A stretch of DNA of 64,000 nt, taken from positions 35,792,022-35,856,021 of the forward strand of contig CM022665.1 of NCBI GenBank assembly GCA_012295275.1, given 5' to 3'. Source of the stretch: Chrysomallon squamiferum. Its lineage: Eukaryota; Mollusca; Gastropoda; Neomphalida; Peltospiridae. Within the stretch, counting starts at the first letter, position 1, and each line of letters begins with the position of its first letter. Both the position numbers and the translations under genes were made by a program. Below are positions 48,990-61,622 of the stretch, piece by piece. The notes beneath the pieces are model-generated. The model had not been told where the DNA came from. It worked only from the letters and a program-made list of their open reading frames with translations, and made no database searches.

Positions 48990-49445
48990 GCTTGATTTTC
49001 AGATGAACGATCATTCCATATGTAAGAATATATTTTACGTAATTATACAATAATTAAGCGTTCTGTTATCAAGTTTTCCTGGTTGCCAGTAACAGAAGTC
49101 TACAAGAGGTACATCCGTCCAGTGACAAACACCTTTTTCAACAGCATCTCAAGCTCCAATCCCGGAACGCTTTACGTTTTGAAGTTCAGGATTTGATTTA
49201 ATGATTTTCACAATGGGTTTTTGTTTTTTTAAATTGTCAGTCTTCATGAGATCTCCTCCATCTTTTTCATACATTTCTTTAAGTTTCTGTTAACTTTGTA
49301 GCAAATCTCAGAAACTTGTTCACACATGTAACCATTGTGACGTTCACAGAGATATTTATCTATCGTGTTGTTCAACACAAATATTTGATGTACCTGCATC
49401 TATGCATACAGCTGGAATTGGACATGACTAGATTTCTGCTTCAAT
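48990..49445 (-). pseudogene. Dead PAN-CTLD gene joined to a fresh-looking 5'UTR
   Basis: Going down the minus strand, the start-codon region (ATG changed to ATT at 49445-49443) is fused straight to the linker. The PAN domain is missing. Then come CIDAGTSNICVEQHD, a stop, CERHNGYMC, a frameshifted CTLD centre, SGIGA with a stop, HWTDVPLVDF, CYWQPGKL and finally the WND motif near 49010. Several stops and frameshifts show long decay. The sequence from about 49438 upward, by contrast, is almost identical to the upstream part of the intact 28.7-kb gene. Confidence 0.85.
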
Positions 49446-49706
49446 ACTTTCTGCAAATTTTCCTTTTCGCAGATGAAAACTGGTGCGCACCTGAGATGAT
49501 GCCGTGTGTTGCATGTGCGTCTTCCTCGCGATCTAAACTGGAATATCGATGATATCAGCACTGTGAAGCAAGGCTGTTGTAAATGTCATAACCTGTCTGA
49601 ATGATGAGATGAGAAAATGGGTACCTTCTTTTGATCTTTGATTTGTAAAGCTTCTCTTTTGTCAGTTATTTTAAATAGCATTCCGCAGTTATAAAGCTCA
49701 TCCTGA
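49438..49706 (-). repeat. 5'UTR/upstream segment shared with the intact lectin gene at 29522-29790
   Basis: Colinear and near-identical to 29522-29790, including the TTCCAGTTTAGATCGCGAGG block upstream of the start. The first 150 bases are also shared with the plus-strand copy at 32500-32650. Confidence 0.9.
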
Positions 49707-49757
49707 GTCGTCAACTGTTTTCTAAAAGGCTCATAGCGCTAAAAGATTTAAATGTGT

Positions 49758-50010
49758 TTACATACGTCTTTAAATAATTACTTTATATATGTCTTTAAAT
49801 AAATTATATACATTTTTGAATAAATCACTTTAGATATGTTTTTAAATAAATTACATACTTCTTTACATAAATCACTTTACAAACTTCTTTAGACAAATCA
49901 CTTTATATACCTCTTCAAATAAATCATTTTACATACAACTCGAAATAAATTAACTTTATGAATGTCTTTACAAAATGATCGTATATACGTCTTTAATGAA
50001 CTGACTAAAT
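49758..50010 (-). repeat. 26-bp minisatellite, inverted relative to 31766-32078
   Basis: About nine imperfect copies of a unit reading AAATAAATCACTTTACATAC then GTCTTT on the plus strand, the reverse complement of the array upstream of the plus-strand lectin gene. Confidence 0.85.
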
Positions 50011-50045
50011 AAATACGGTTTTTCGAACTATTAATTTTTGTACAC

Positions 50046-50049
<4 letters not shown>

Positions 50050-50110
<61 letters not shown>
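50050..50110. repeat. (AG)n microsatellite
   Basis: About 60 bases of AG dinucleotides. Confidence 0.95.
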
Positions 50111-50114
<4 letters not shown>

Positions 50115-50255
50115 TGTGAATAATATCTCCATAAAATCTATTTTGTATCAGTCATTCGATGAAATACGATGATGAAAATATCTACAAGCATACGCGGAAA
50201 AGCCTTGCATATATTATTTTAACCCATTCCCTGGTAATCTACAACGCCAGGATAT

Positions 50256-50410
50256 TCAAAATGTCTGTCGACATAACTGGCTACACTGGTACAAATTCGT
50301 GATGGAACGTTTCACTATTGGGTCACCGTCTATTATTTGTCCTCTCTGCCATCCCAGATAATTCATTAATACAGGTCCTCGTGTTATGTTAATCTGCATT
50401 ACCATTATAG
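50256..50410 (-). pseudogene. PAN-domain fragment of the lectin family
   Basis: The minus strand reads GWQRGQIIDGDPIVKRS, then NLYQCSQLCRQT, and stops abruptly where the 44-bp hairpin block (50212-50257) begins. It is more diverged than the other PAN blocks. A weak hydrophobic stretch before it (about 50350-50410) may be the old signal peptide. Confidence 0.8.
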
Positions 50411-50419
50411 CCAGCGACG

Positions 50420-51748
50420 TGAGGATTATACTCTTTATTTTGGGGGTTTTCTATTTCGTCTGATCAGAATACCACAGAGGTTTTTGTTATATTTCCGACG
50501 TGTTTCGTTTGCTGAGAATAAAACTGAAATATTTCATTTTTTCGAGGAGATAAGCTATTATATTTCTCAAACTAAAGCACTTGGTTTGAAGTGATTTGTA
50601 TACGGTGAGTTTCGAAAGCAATGTGAAATGTCTATCTCTTATGTAATTCTCAAATCACGAGTTAGCTTTTGTGTTTCATAGATTTTATTTTTTTATTTTT
50701 TATTTATTATTATTATTATTTATTATTATTATTTCTTTTTTCTAGAAGTTATTTTTAGAGTCATGTAAAGCATGAAATCAAGAGGGCGGAAAATTTAAAA
50801 AACTGAACTATTGATTCGACGGCTTCTGTTAATAGATTATCTTGAAAAAGAAAACCGGTTAGATACACCTCGCCCTTGTCGGAATCATTATGTTTAGAAA
50901 TAGCAAAGTTATTGAATACTGGCAATCGTATTTTCTTAAAGTCAGCGAGTGTATATTGATAATAAAAAGGCATTCCACATGAAAGGATCTAAGTAAACAT
51001 TATCAAAATATACTTAGATTTTACAATGCTTTGAGTTGAAAAATATATATATATATATATATTTTTTTTTTTATAATTAAGCTCTACAGAGCTTATCGGT
51101 TTTTCATAAACTTTCGTGTAAGATAAAATCAAATAACGTCTGCAGAGAATCAAATGTAAAGATGGATTTACGTTTAATGACAAACATGATGACGTACAAA
51201 CGATTTTGGTTCCACTGATGACTCGTGTTTGGTTGAGTAAAGGGAAACAACTTGGCATTTTTACAGTGATACATAAATATGGATTGTTTCCCTTAAGATA
51301 CATTTTTGTTTTATTATTATTTATTTTTTCGAGTGATAATAGAAATTGATGTTTTATTCAAAAAGTGAAAAATAAAAATAAAAATAAAAATAAATATAAA
51401 TATAAATAAAATAAAATAAAATAAAAAATTAAGAAATGCAATCTACTAACATTAATGTTTAGGAAAAATAATGTAGAAATTTACTGAGGTGTAGAGGAAA
51501 CTAAGATAATTATTAGTGTAGTAAACATTTTAAAATAAACTTAAAAGTATACTTCATAAACGTGTGTTCAAAGCGAGGTTCTTGTAACAGCCCACTCACT
51601 GTTATAGCAGGTATCAAAATAAAACATTAACGCGGTGTTTCGTCCTTCTGTACATATGTATGTATGTAAATATGTATGTATATATATTATGTATGCATGT
51701 ATGTATGTATGTTTGTATGCATGTATGTTTGTATGCATGTATTTATGC

Positions 51749-51781
<33 letters not shown>

Positions 51782-53395
51782 TGTATGTATATGTATTTAT
51801 GTATGCATGTATGTAGATATGTGTGTAGATACCTACCTATGTGTCGTATGCATGAGTGTACACACGAAGATACATACGTACTATTTGAAATTATTAATAT
51901 TTAATTATTCATTTACTGTCTGAAATTTCTTAATATTATCTGTTTACAAAAATTATATTTTAATTATTAAAACCAGTAATTTTATAATTTAAATCAGCTA
52001 TTTGTGAACATGATAACGTCAAAAAAAAAAAAAAAAAAACAGCAACAAAAAAACACGCAATTCCTGCGTTTATCACTCATTGTAATGTCGCCAGTAAAAC
52101 AAGATTTTCATCCTGTCGCTAGACACACTTGATGTCTCAAATCTCGCGAGACTTTGACGTCATTATTAATAAACATTTTGCAATATTAACTTGCAATATT
52201 TTATAAGAAAATACTTCCCTTGCTGCGTTTAAAACCGTGTAATTGGGCGTTTACCACTCATTACTGCTTGATTACCAGATTGGAAACGTTCGTTAATTCA
52301 TCATGAAAAAGTAATTGGCTCTTGAGTTATACACAGTGCAGTCAGTTTTAGACAGGACGGTCCCAGGGGAGGCAATTAGAACAAATCAGGGACAAATGCA
52401 ACTACACTGTCATCCAGCCCCCCTACCCACATTTCCCAAACTTTGTTAAATTTAGAACATCTGCTCAGTTTCGTTTATATGTATGTTATTAGAATTTTAT
52501 TTTTATTACTTATTAGTTTATTTTGTTTAATTTGAAATATATATTATGATTAGGTGTACTGTGGAAGAACTAATTTAGAATTTAGGAAACTAGTTTGTTT
52601 GGATAAAAGCCGTAGTACAAGAATTCGCCCCGGGGCGTGGTGTGCTAGAAAGCGCCACCTCACGTATTTCAGATCTTCATAGTATAAAGGGAAAAATGTT
52701 AAACTAATAAATAAAATTTTAAAATAAATTCCTCAACTGGAGTCAAACTGTCGAGAATTCGATTATTTAATTCTTAATGTTTTGTGATCAAAATGTGAAA
52801 AAGAATTGACAAAAGGAATTTTCACGACTATTTTTTTTTTTTTTTTTTTTTTTTGGTTGGGTGACTTGAATTTTATTGATATGTTTTTAAAAAAAGGAAA
52901 ATACTTTGGAGATAATCTTAAACGGAATAATAGATAACTCTAGACTGAATCGAAAGATTTAAAGAATTGAGGATCATTTTAAATAATTTATCAGTGATTA
53001 ATAATTTTGCTTGTAGAAAATATGTTTTAATTATATTCTTTGTGACATATACTGAGCATATGTGTGTGTGTGTGTTTGACAGAGTGTGTTTGTTACAGAT
53101 AGATGGGCAGACAGACATAAAAATCTGACAGACAAATATATAGACACGGTAAATAAAAAAGCTACTTAGTGCTTATATAATCAGCACTGAAAGATGAAGC
53201 TATAAAAAAAAAAAAAAAAAAAAAATGAAAATAATAATAATAATAATAATAACAAATCAAAATAAATACATTAAAAAAAAGAAAGAAAGAAAAGAAGAAA
53301 ATAAGAAATAAATGAAATTAAAAACCATGCAATGTAATTAATATTACTAAATTTTTTTTTTCACACGTCATAATTAAAGTAACCAGTAATTAAAC
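50420..53395. other. Non-coding stretch
   Basis: No supported gene. It contains (ATT)n near 50704-50735, AAAT/ATAA simple sequence at about 51370-51427, the GTAT array at 51655-51800, and homopolymer runs near 52021 and 52831. A GC-richer patch lies at about 52610-52680. Confidence 0.5.
51655..51800. repeat. (GTAT)n/(GCAT)n microsatellite
   Basis: Long run of GTAT tetranucleotides with GCAT variants. Confidence 0.95.
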
Positions 53396-53399
53396 AAAA

Positions 53400-53910
53400 A
53401 ATGTCACGCTGCAGACGCCAGCTCGTATTTTCTATTTCATACCCAGGTAACCTCTCGACCGCCATTACGAACGTCTTTATGTGGGAAACGTGAATACAGA
53501 AAAAGACGAAGACGATTCTAATTTCCTGCAGATTCTCTTCAATGGAGGCGATTGGATGACATATTCAGCCAACTAATACGCGATTAGTCTAAACTAATAG
53601 GGAAATTTGCACGTCAACGGTATGGCAGGAGGCCAAGTTAAACTAATCAGAAATACGAATAACGGAAGCAAAACATAATCCTTCCAACCAAATTAGGTTG
53701 GGTGACAAAAGCTTGGCATTGTGGCCGTCCCGAGACCCTTATGGAAGATTTCGCTGGCTAATTGGCACCAAGAGATTAATTTGAAGCCAGTTTCTCTTCA
53801 ACTTAGGAAGGGTTTACAAATCTATCGATCGATGAAGTTGGAAGAAGCCAGAATCTTCAGGGATACTCCAGCGATTTACTTAGATGAGGTTGTGAGATTA
53901 ATGTAGCACA
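53400..53910. promoter_or_regulatory. Candidate conserved non-coding island downstream of BSX (inference)
   Basis: About 500 bases distinctly richer in GC and free of simple repeats in an otherwise repeat-filled region. It holds several homeodomain-type TAAT/ATTA cores (for example CAACTAATACGCGATTAG and GGCTAATTGGCACC). The 61-codon plus-strand frame at 53721-53906 has no family resemblance. An enhancer of the homeobox gene is a reasonable guess; only cross-species conservation could support it. Confidence 0.3.
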
Positions 53911-54091
53911 CTAAGAACACGGGTTACAGTGACTCTGAAGCAGGTGGAACGAAATAAAATATTTTTTGTTCCGTGGTTAAATTTAAGATTTTTTTTTTTT
54001 TTATGGTTTATAATAATAAATGAAATGTTTTATCTATTCGTTACAAGATAATTGGGGTCATGCCAATCCTTGCTTTGTTGTAAAATGTTGT

Positions 54092-54124
<33 letters not shown>

Positions 54125-54836
54125 GTTGTTGTTGTTGTTGTTGTGTGGTTGCTGTTGAAGAAATTAAACAGTTTTTTCACTGTTTTGTGGTGGGGTTTTT
54201 TGGTGTATGTATGTGGGTTGCATTTGCACATTTGATGTTTTTACAGAAGCAGTAATAGCAAAGTAACGGCTGAGGTATTGTAGGAGTAGTAGCAGTAGTA
54301 GCTGCAGCAGCAGTAGTTGTAATGGAGTATAATTTTATGTTAACGGGATGTTTATAAATGTAGTAAGAGACGTTAATAAGTAAACAAATAAATAGAGCTG
54401 TGTAATAATTCTTTCTGCAGCTAGTCGGGGTTTAGAAATTGATTTTTCCTTTAATGATGCAATTATAATCTAGCTGTCTGGGCCTGTTATGAAGTATTTA
54501 AACTTAATAAATAAACGCAGTTTAAGATGGAAACAGCATTAGACACGCCTGGTACGTATCTGGGTGAAGTAAAAAGTTTTATTCTACACATATGGTGAAT
54601 TAACCTTAACCCTCGTAATGGCCAGACTTGAACGTAAGGGGCACTTTCACGAGAACAATAGAAAACAATAGCTATTTTTCTTACGGCTTTCTGCAGTGTC
54701 AAACGAACCATGTTCTCAACAACATAACGAGGTTACAAATTCTGACAGTAACTCATTATACGCGACTTTTTCCATTGTGTCACTAATTCTTTTTTATATA
54801 AAGACCATTTGGGTTTTCTTTCTTAAGTAAGTAAAG

Positions 54837-54965
54837 AGTATGGGCTATTGTCCGAAAATACGACCTGGTCGAAAACGCATCGCCAGAGGCCACATCGCCT
54901 TTGTCAAGGGCAATTACCTCGTTACTGTAAGCTAGTCCTTTCTATATAACTACCTTTGACTGATC
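54837..54965. promoter_or_regulatory. Candidate conserved non-coding island (inference)
   Basis: A compact GC-richer block containing CGCCTTTGTCAAGGGCAATT, which includes a Sox/TCF-like CTTTGT core. No coding frame is evident. Confidence 0.25.
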
Positions 54966-54989
54966 CGTGAAACTGTTTTTGCTTCATTT

Positions 54990-55378
54990 TGTGTAAATCC
55001 CTTATGCTGCAGTGAATCCGTTTCAAAATGGCGGTCATAAAGTTTATATTCTACGGGAAACTAAGTACTGAAAAGAAACACTTATAAAACACCAGTATAC
55101 TTTTTTTTCTACACAACTGCGCTTGCGTTTTATGGACGTTAGGAAAAATCGTAATAGTTATGCCTGGCCATTAAAAAAAAAAAAAAAAAAGAGAGAAAAA
55201 AGACGAAGAATCAAAAGAAAGTTTTATTAACAGTGACGCAAAAATTAGGTAATGATTCTTGACAACGTTAAACTTGGTGTTGTGAAAATGATCGTGAGAA
55301 ATTTGTTTCACGAAAAATGTATTCTGTCCTCAGTCTCTACCTGTTTAATTTAAATAAATAAATAAATAAATAAATAAA

Positions 55379-55412
<34 letters not shown>

Positions 55413-55974
55413 GGAAACAATAATACGAAAAAAAGACGAAAAAACTGAATGAATATGTACATGTCCATATTTTATTATGGTTTGTTTAGTTTATTTTTAT
55501 ATTTAAAGAAAACGAAAGAGCAATCAGTACTTATTATATACGTTAAAATAAAATAAATGGAAAGAAAAGAAGTGAAAAAAGATTGCATTATTTAGAAAAT
55601 TCTTCTTAAAGTTGAAGTCATGTAATCAAGGTCGATCACAGTAATGGTGAAGATAAAGATGATGTTGAAGATGAAGATCTTGATGTTTATGATGATGATT
55701 ATAAACAATAAAACAGGATTGTCTGTACACATTTATTTAATAAATACTTAATACCAAACAATGCGAATATGTAAATCATATGTTTAATAACAAATAAACA
55801 ACATTTACATAAACACAAAATATAAATTATTACACAAGATTTTCGGTCCTATTCAGGCAAAATCATCAAAGTTAATACAATAATTTTCGATATTATTAGT
55901 CATTTAGAAACAAGTTTTAAGCAAATTTAACAAAAATTATTTTAAGGTTGTTCTTTAATTTAAATGTATAAATT

Positions 55975-56010
<36 letters not shown>

Positions 56011-57089
56011 CAAAAAACTAAATATTCTATCCTGATTATATTACACGAATATATAATTATGCATAAAATTATATTGTTTGATTTCTGTCATATGTTGCAT
56101 TCGTGACTGTATGATCTGAATTTTCAAATTTGCAAGGAATGAAGCTGCAATATATAAAAACTAAATCAGTAAATGATACGACTCTTTTATCAGTTATACA
56201 AATGAAGTTGGAATAAATGCTAGCCATATATATACAGATGGAATACAAAATGTTCAGCCCTATTATCTCTATTAAATCTTTTATATTTCTAGTTTAATGA
56301 GGATAGCACAGAAGAAACATGTAATCTGAAAAGAAAAACATTTCGCACATAATCGAACTTTTATTATATACAAAAACAAAACATTAATGATTATTCCTAC
56401 CAAAAATTCATCTATCACAACCAGTTCCTTTTGTATACTTACTTATATACTACAACCCTATTCCTGGTTATTTTGAATATTTACGATTTCATACTAATTC
56501 TACGGTAGTCGAGCGAAATGACAATAAATTACATTTAGTTACGTATTTCTTTTATCAAGTGTGAACAATGTAGCAACCACTTTATAACTATGTTAGCACG
56601 AATGAAATAATGAATGAATATTGGCTCAACGATACCTTTAAACTTCTTTACATTAATATTCAGAAGACGTCAGTGATACAGTTCTTATATAATGATGCTA
56701 TGATTCGCATTATTATCAATAAATTTATAAAACATATTTTTATTATTAATATTCAGAACTGTTTGTTAAAAAATTATTTATATTAATGGTTAAAAGACAT
56801 CAGTTATATAGTTCTTAATTAATGTTCAGAACTGTTGAACAATGCAAATGCACGCGATTATAACTGTCTACGAAGTGATGTGAAACAAATTTATTCTTAA
56901 AACAGAAATAAAATAAGATCACATCGTGATAATAATACAGGTATGATTTCTTACACAAACCATTTTCTGGATCTACAACACTCAAATGAAGTTACAGAAA
57001 ATATTTTGTACAATTTTAATTAGATTGTGTGGCTTCTGATTTCCACTGAAAACTAAATAAAGCTTTTCTATAATAATAATAATAATAAT

Positions 57090-57122
<33 letters not shown>

Positions 57123-57300
57123 AATAATAATAATAATAATAATAATATTAATAATATTAATAATAATAATAATGATCTAGTTGTTGTTGAACTTTTCATG
57201 TTTTACAATTATTATTGTTATTATTACTATTATTACATCATCAAAATAAATATTCATAAAACATATACAAATATTTCAATGATAATTTATGAAAGGTGAT
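54990..57300. other. Non-coding 3' flank of BSX
   Basis: AT-rich with AAAT/AAT simple repeats (about 55346-55412), (GT)n at about 55979-56008, and (AAT)n/(AAC)n at about 57073-57170. No gene seen. Confidence 0.5.
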
Positions 57301-57615
57301 TATAATTTGTCCATCAGTCTTTTCTCACTATGACTTGTGGCGAAAAACAGTTTTCATACACAGCTTTTTTCTCTCTCTCTCTCTCTCTCTCTGTAATATT
57401 TAAATAAATAACGAGTCTAACTCCACAAATGACTACAGTCTCAACACAGTCTCAGTATTTAGGTCACATCAGCAATAATGTTCGGACACAGAAATCTTTA
57501 TTTTTGAATGAAACCATTACTTAAAGTTTTGAAATTATGAAGAAGAAGAAACAAATGATTTTCGTCGCACTAGTACAAGAAATGGAGCATTCCATTATTT
57601 AATTAATGTTTGTAT

Positions 57616-58796
57616 TCACAACGATGACGACGTCGGTGGATCGGCATCTACAACGTTAATTTCCTCGTTATCTTCAGTCTCTGAGCATGCGCTGTCGTGT
57701 CTTAAAGAGGAAGAGGGTGTGTCTCTGCCGTCATGGGCTCTTTCTGAAATGTCGTCGTTATCGTCCGACACGTTGTGTTTGTCTGGCGACGTGCTGCTGT
57801 CGTTGCTGTCACTGTTCGTTTTGCGTTGCAGCTTCTTCTGTTTCATTCTTCGATTTTGAAACCAGGTTTTTACCTGCAAAATAAAAAGATAAAAAAAACA
57901 TGAAGATAAATAATTTATATAATAATCTACTGAACTTGTCTTTAATAATATTAAACTAGTTTAACTCATTTACGTGGTTTTTTTCTTATTCATTTGGATG
58001 ACAGAAGAAGTTTAATATATTTTAGATATACACGCAAACGCATAAACACACATTTCTGCGCATGCTCCGATTCTACAATGTGTTTTTAGTTCTGAGCTAA
58101 ATACTTTCATTTATTACATTTGGATAAATTCATGCAGTGCTAAACAGCTTCATATAGTGTACTAGAATTACCTTTATTTTTCTTATTATAATTTGTTTTG
58201 TTTGTTTGATGTTTTATTTTATTTTATTTTATGATTTATATATTTATTTAACTTATTTATTTTGTTTTTGTTTGTTTGTTTATTTTTCTTTTAATTTTTC
58301 AAAGGCAACATAAAATGCATTCAAGAAATGTTTCCGACAGTTTGTTGGGATAATATTTCTTGCTTTGATTACTGTATGAAATAATCAACGAATGAATGAA
58401 TTAGTATTTGCTTAGCCACATAGAACATTTAACAGTATAAACATTTGTGTATAATTTTGATATTAAAGAAATAATCACGTCATCGTGATGATTTTATAAC
58501 AGTCATGGTGTAAACGGTGGTTTAGTTTTTAATTAAACACATTGCTGCTAAGTATTAATATATAACAGGTGCTAACAATATCTGTTTTTTCTTCAAAACA
58601 CCCGTGATCAAATTAACATATATGTTGTCACCTTGTTCAGGTGTCAGTATTAGAAATAACAGGTCTTTGTAACAGAGGTTTTAACAGTTTTGTACTTCTA
58701 CTACTAATAATGATGATGACGATGATGATTATGATGATGTTAATAATAATAATGATGATTTATGATCACGGTAGTGATAAAAGAATAGAGGTAAAC

Positions 58797-58848
<52 letters not shown>

Positions 58849-59317
58849 TATAATAATAATAATTATAATAAAGAAAACTTAAAAACAACACAGAAACGAA
58901 AAAGAGTTTTGATAAAAAATATAGATATTAAAAATATTATTTTCTCTTTTTATGATATTTTTATGTAGTGAAACTAAACTAAATAAACAAACAAACGAAC
59001 GAACAAACAAATTAATTAATTAATTAAAAAAATAATGAATTAAAAATTAGATAAAGAGTATAATTTTTTTTTATTATTATTATTTACGGAAAATAATATA
59101 CATTCTCTTATTTATCTTCATTTTTAAAATGATAATAGTATAATACTAAAAAAAAAACTAATAAATAAAGAATAATAAAACATTTAAATGGGAAAGTAAA
59201 GCTCTGCCTCGTCGGCAATAATTATGAAACAGTTTTAAGTAGAGAAATAATACTAATTTCAGACAGTGATATCTTCTTAAGAAGAAACTCCAGAAAATCT
59301 ATATGCATTCTTATATT

Positions 59318-59366
<49 letters not shown>

Positions 59367-60141
59367 AAAAATGGAAACGTTTATGTAATTAAATGGCGTT
59401 TATTAATATTCCTTTAGCAAAAAAGAAAAAGAAAAAAAAAAGAATAAGTAGAAAATAAATATACACATATTTGTTATTTCGACATTTACGTTTTCTTTCG
59501 CGACACCAAACAATACAAAAGCAAAAGAAAATAGGTATGATTTAAATGAATTAACTTATTTTGCTTTACAATTATTTTTTTTAATCCTGGTCTTTTTTCA
59601 ATATAGTTCATGTCATTAATTATGTCTTACAATTTCCTTTTTATCTGTCTCCCTACAACTATTCATTATCTCTCTGAATGGTTTTTATTGTTATTATTAC
59701 GTATATGTATAAAAAAGGAAATTAGTTTTTTTTAAATAATATTTTTAATTAACTATGAAATATTATTAATGGAAAATAATATAATAATTAAAATAATAGT
59801 ATTTATATATTATATTTATGAACGCAGCAATAATTAACTGCTGAAATGAAAATAAACAATTCTGACGTATGTATAGTATTGAAAACTAGAAATATAGTAT
59901 TTCTTATATTTAAGAAATTATAACAATTAAAAAAGTATTTATATTATATTAACAAAATCAAAGCCAATAAAAAATTAAAAAACCCCAACAACAAAACATT
60001 TTCGACAGTCACATCTGCTTACGAAAAAAAACCTAACAACTCCATCCCATCATAATTAAATATAATATAATTTTATTTATGAAAATCAATAATCACACAC
60101 ACACACACACACACACACAATTAATAAACACACACACATAC

Positions 60142-60172
<31 letters not shown>

Positions 60173-61528
60173 ACACACACACACACACACATATATAGAT
60201 AAATAAACACGCACACACACACATTCAAACATATAGCAAAATAAGAAACAGTTGTAAAAGAAAATTCATAACTACCCCGCCAAAAAATCCAAATCTTGTA
60301 AGTGAGACGGCGACAGTTACTTTATGTTACGTTAAAGAAAAACGTGTCATTCCCGACTCTTAAGAAATCGAAATATGTGATTATAATTACACATCAGAAT
60401 ACAGCTCAGCTCAGACGGCGAGAGTTATACTTTATTACATGAAACAACAACACGTCATTCTTCGTATTTATAAAGATGAAAACTTATAATTACACAGATA
60501 AATAAAAACTTACAATTATATCACAAACAGAAACCTACAGTTCAGACGGAGACATTTTATTGTATGATGTATTTATAAAAATTTATAAAAATGAAAATTT
60601 GTAATTACAACTGAATATCAGAATCTATACATTAGCTAAAACATACATTTTAGACAGAGACAGTTACATTTTATTGTATAATGTATTAATAAAAATTTAT
60701 AAAAATCAAAACTTATAATTACAACTGAATATCACAATGTATACATTAGCCAGATCATACATTTCGGAAGGCGACGATTACATTTTATTACATGATACAT
60801 TTAACAAAATTCTTTGTATTAATTCTTAGTATTTACGTATGTCAACACTTATTGAATATTAGAATATATGTACTATATTAAAACACACTGTTCAGACGGC
60901 GACAATTACAATTTATTACGAGAATGTGGCAAGTTTATCGTTGTTCAATGTTCAGGAATGGCGCTTTCGTTCGCTCCAGTGAATGCCGTTTAAACACTTT
61001 GGACCTGGGAGAGTTCGCGGCACGCGGGCTGATAACGGCCAGTTTATCGGCTTAAAACGTCCAAAGAGGCTTATATCCCCTTTCTGATATTAGTAGTTAG
61101 CAGATAAACTGAATAAGATAACACGCGTTAACAGCCGTTTGATTGTCTAACAAGGGTAGTCGGGTGTATTTAAAACGATCAAATGAATAAGTATGTAATT
61201 TGTTGTGTTTTATCAGTTATTCAGAAGTCTGAGAGTACATAACTTAGCTTTGGTATTGCTTGTATTCATAATTTCGATTTAGTCGAGTGGGTTTTGAGCT
61301 ATTCCCCCCCCCTACCCTTTGGTTTTTTGTTTGTTGTTTTTTTTTGGGGGTTTGTTGTTGTTTTTTAAAGGTTTGGAAAAGGTGTAAAATTATAGTACGT
61401 GTCTTATGGCTTAAATATGAAATATGCCTTCATGTTTAGTTTTAACTAACAGAATGTCCGTAAATTGCTTAAATAGTCTTTACTAGTAGAAGTGACTTCC
61501 GTATGAATAAAATTATTACGATAAGATG

Positions 61529-61622
<94 letters not shown>

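Noticed and set aside
53721-53906. 61-codon frame as a small gene
   Set aside because: It has no signal peptide, domain or splice context. The region looks like repeat-free non-coding DNA, so it is noted only as a possible regulatory island.
57616-57879. A stand-alone 87-codon homeobox-tail gene starting at Met 57879
   Set aside because: That methionine lies across a splice acceptor. The exon begins at 57873 with Val45 of the homeodomain and joins exon 2 at Gln44.
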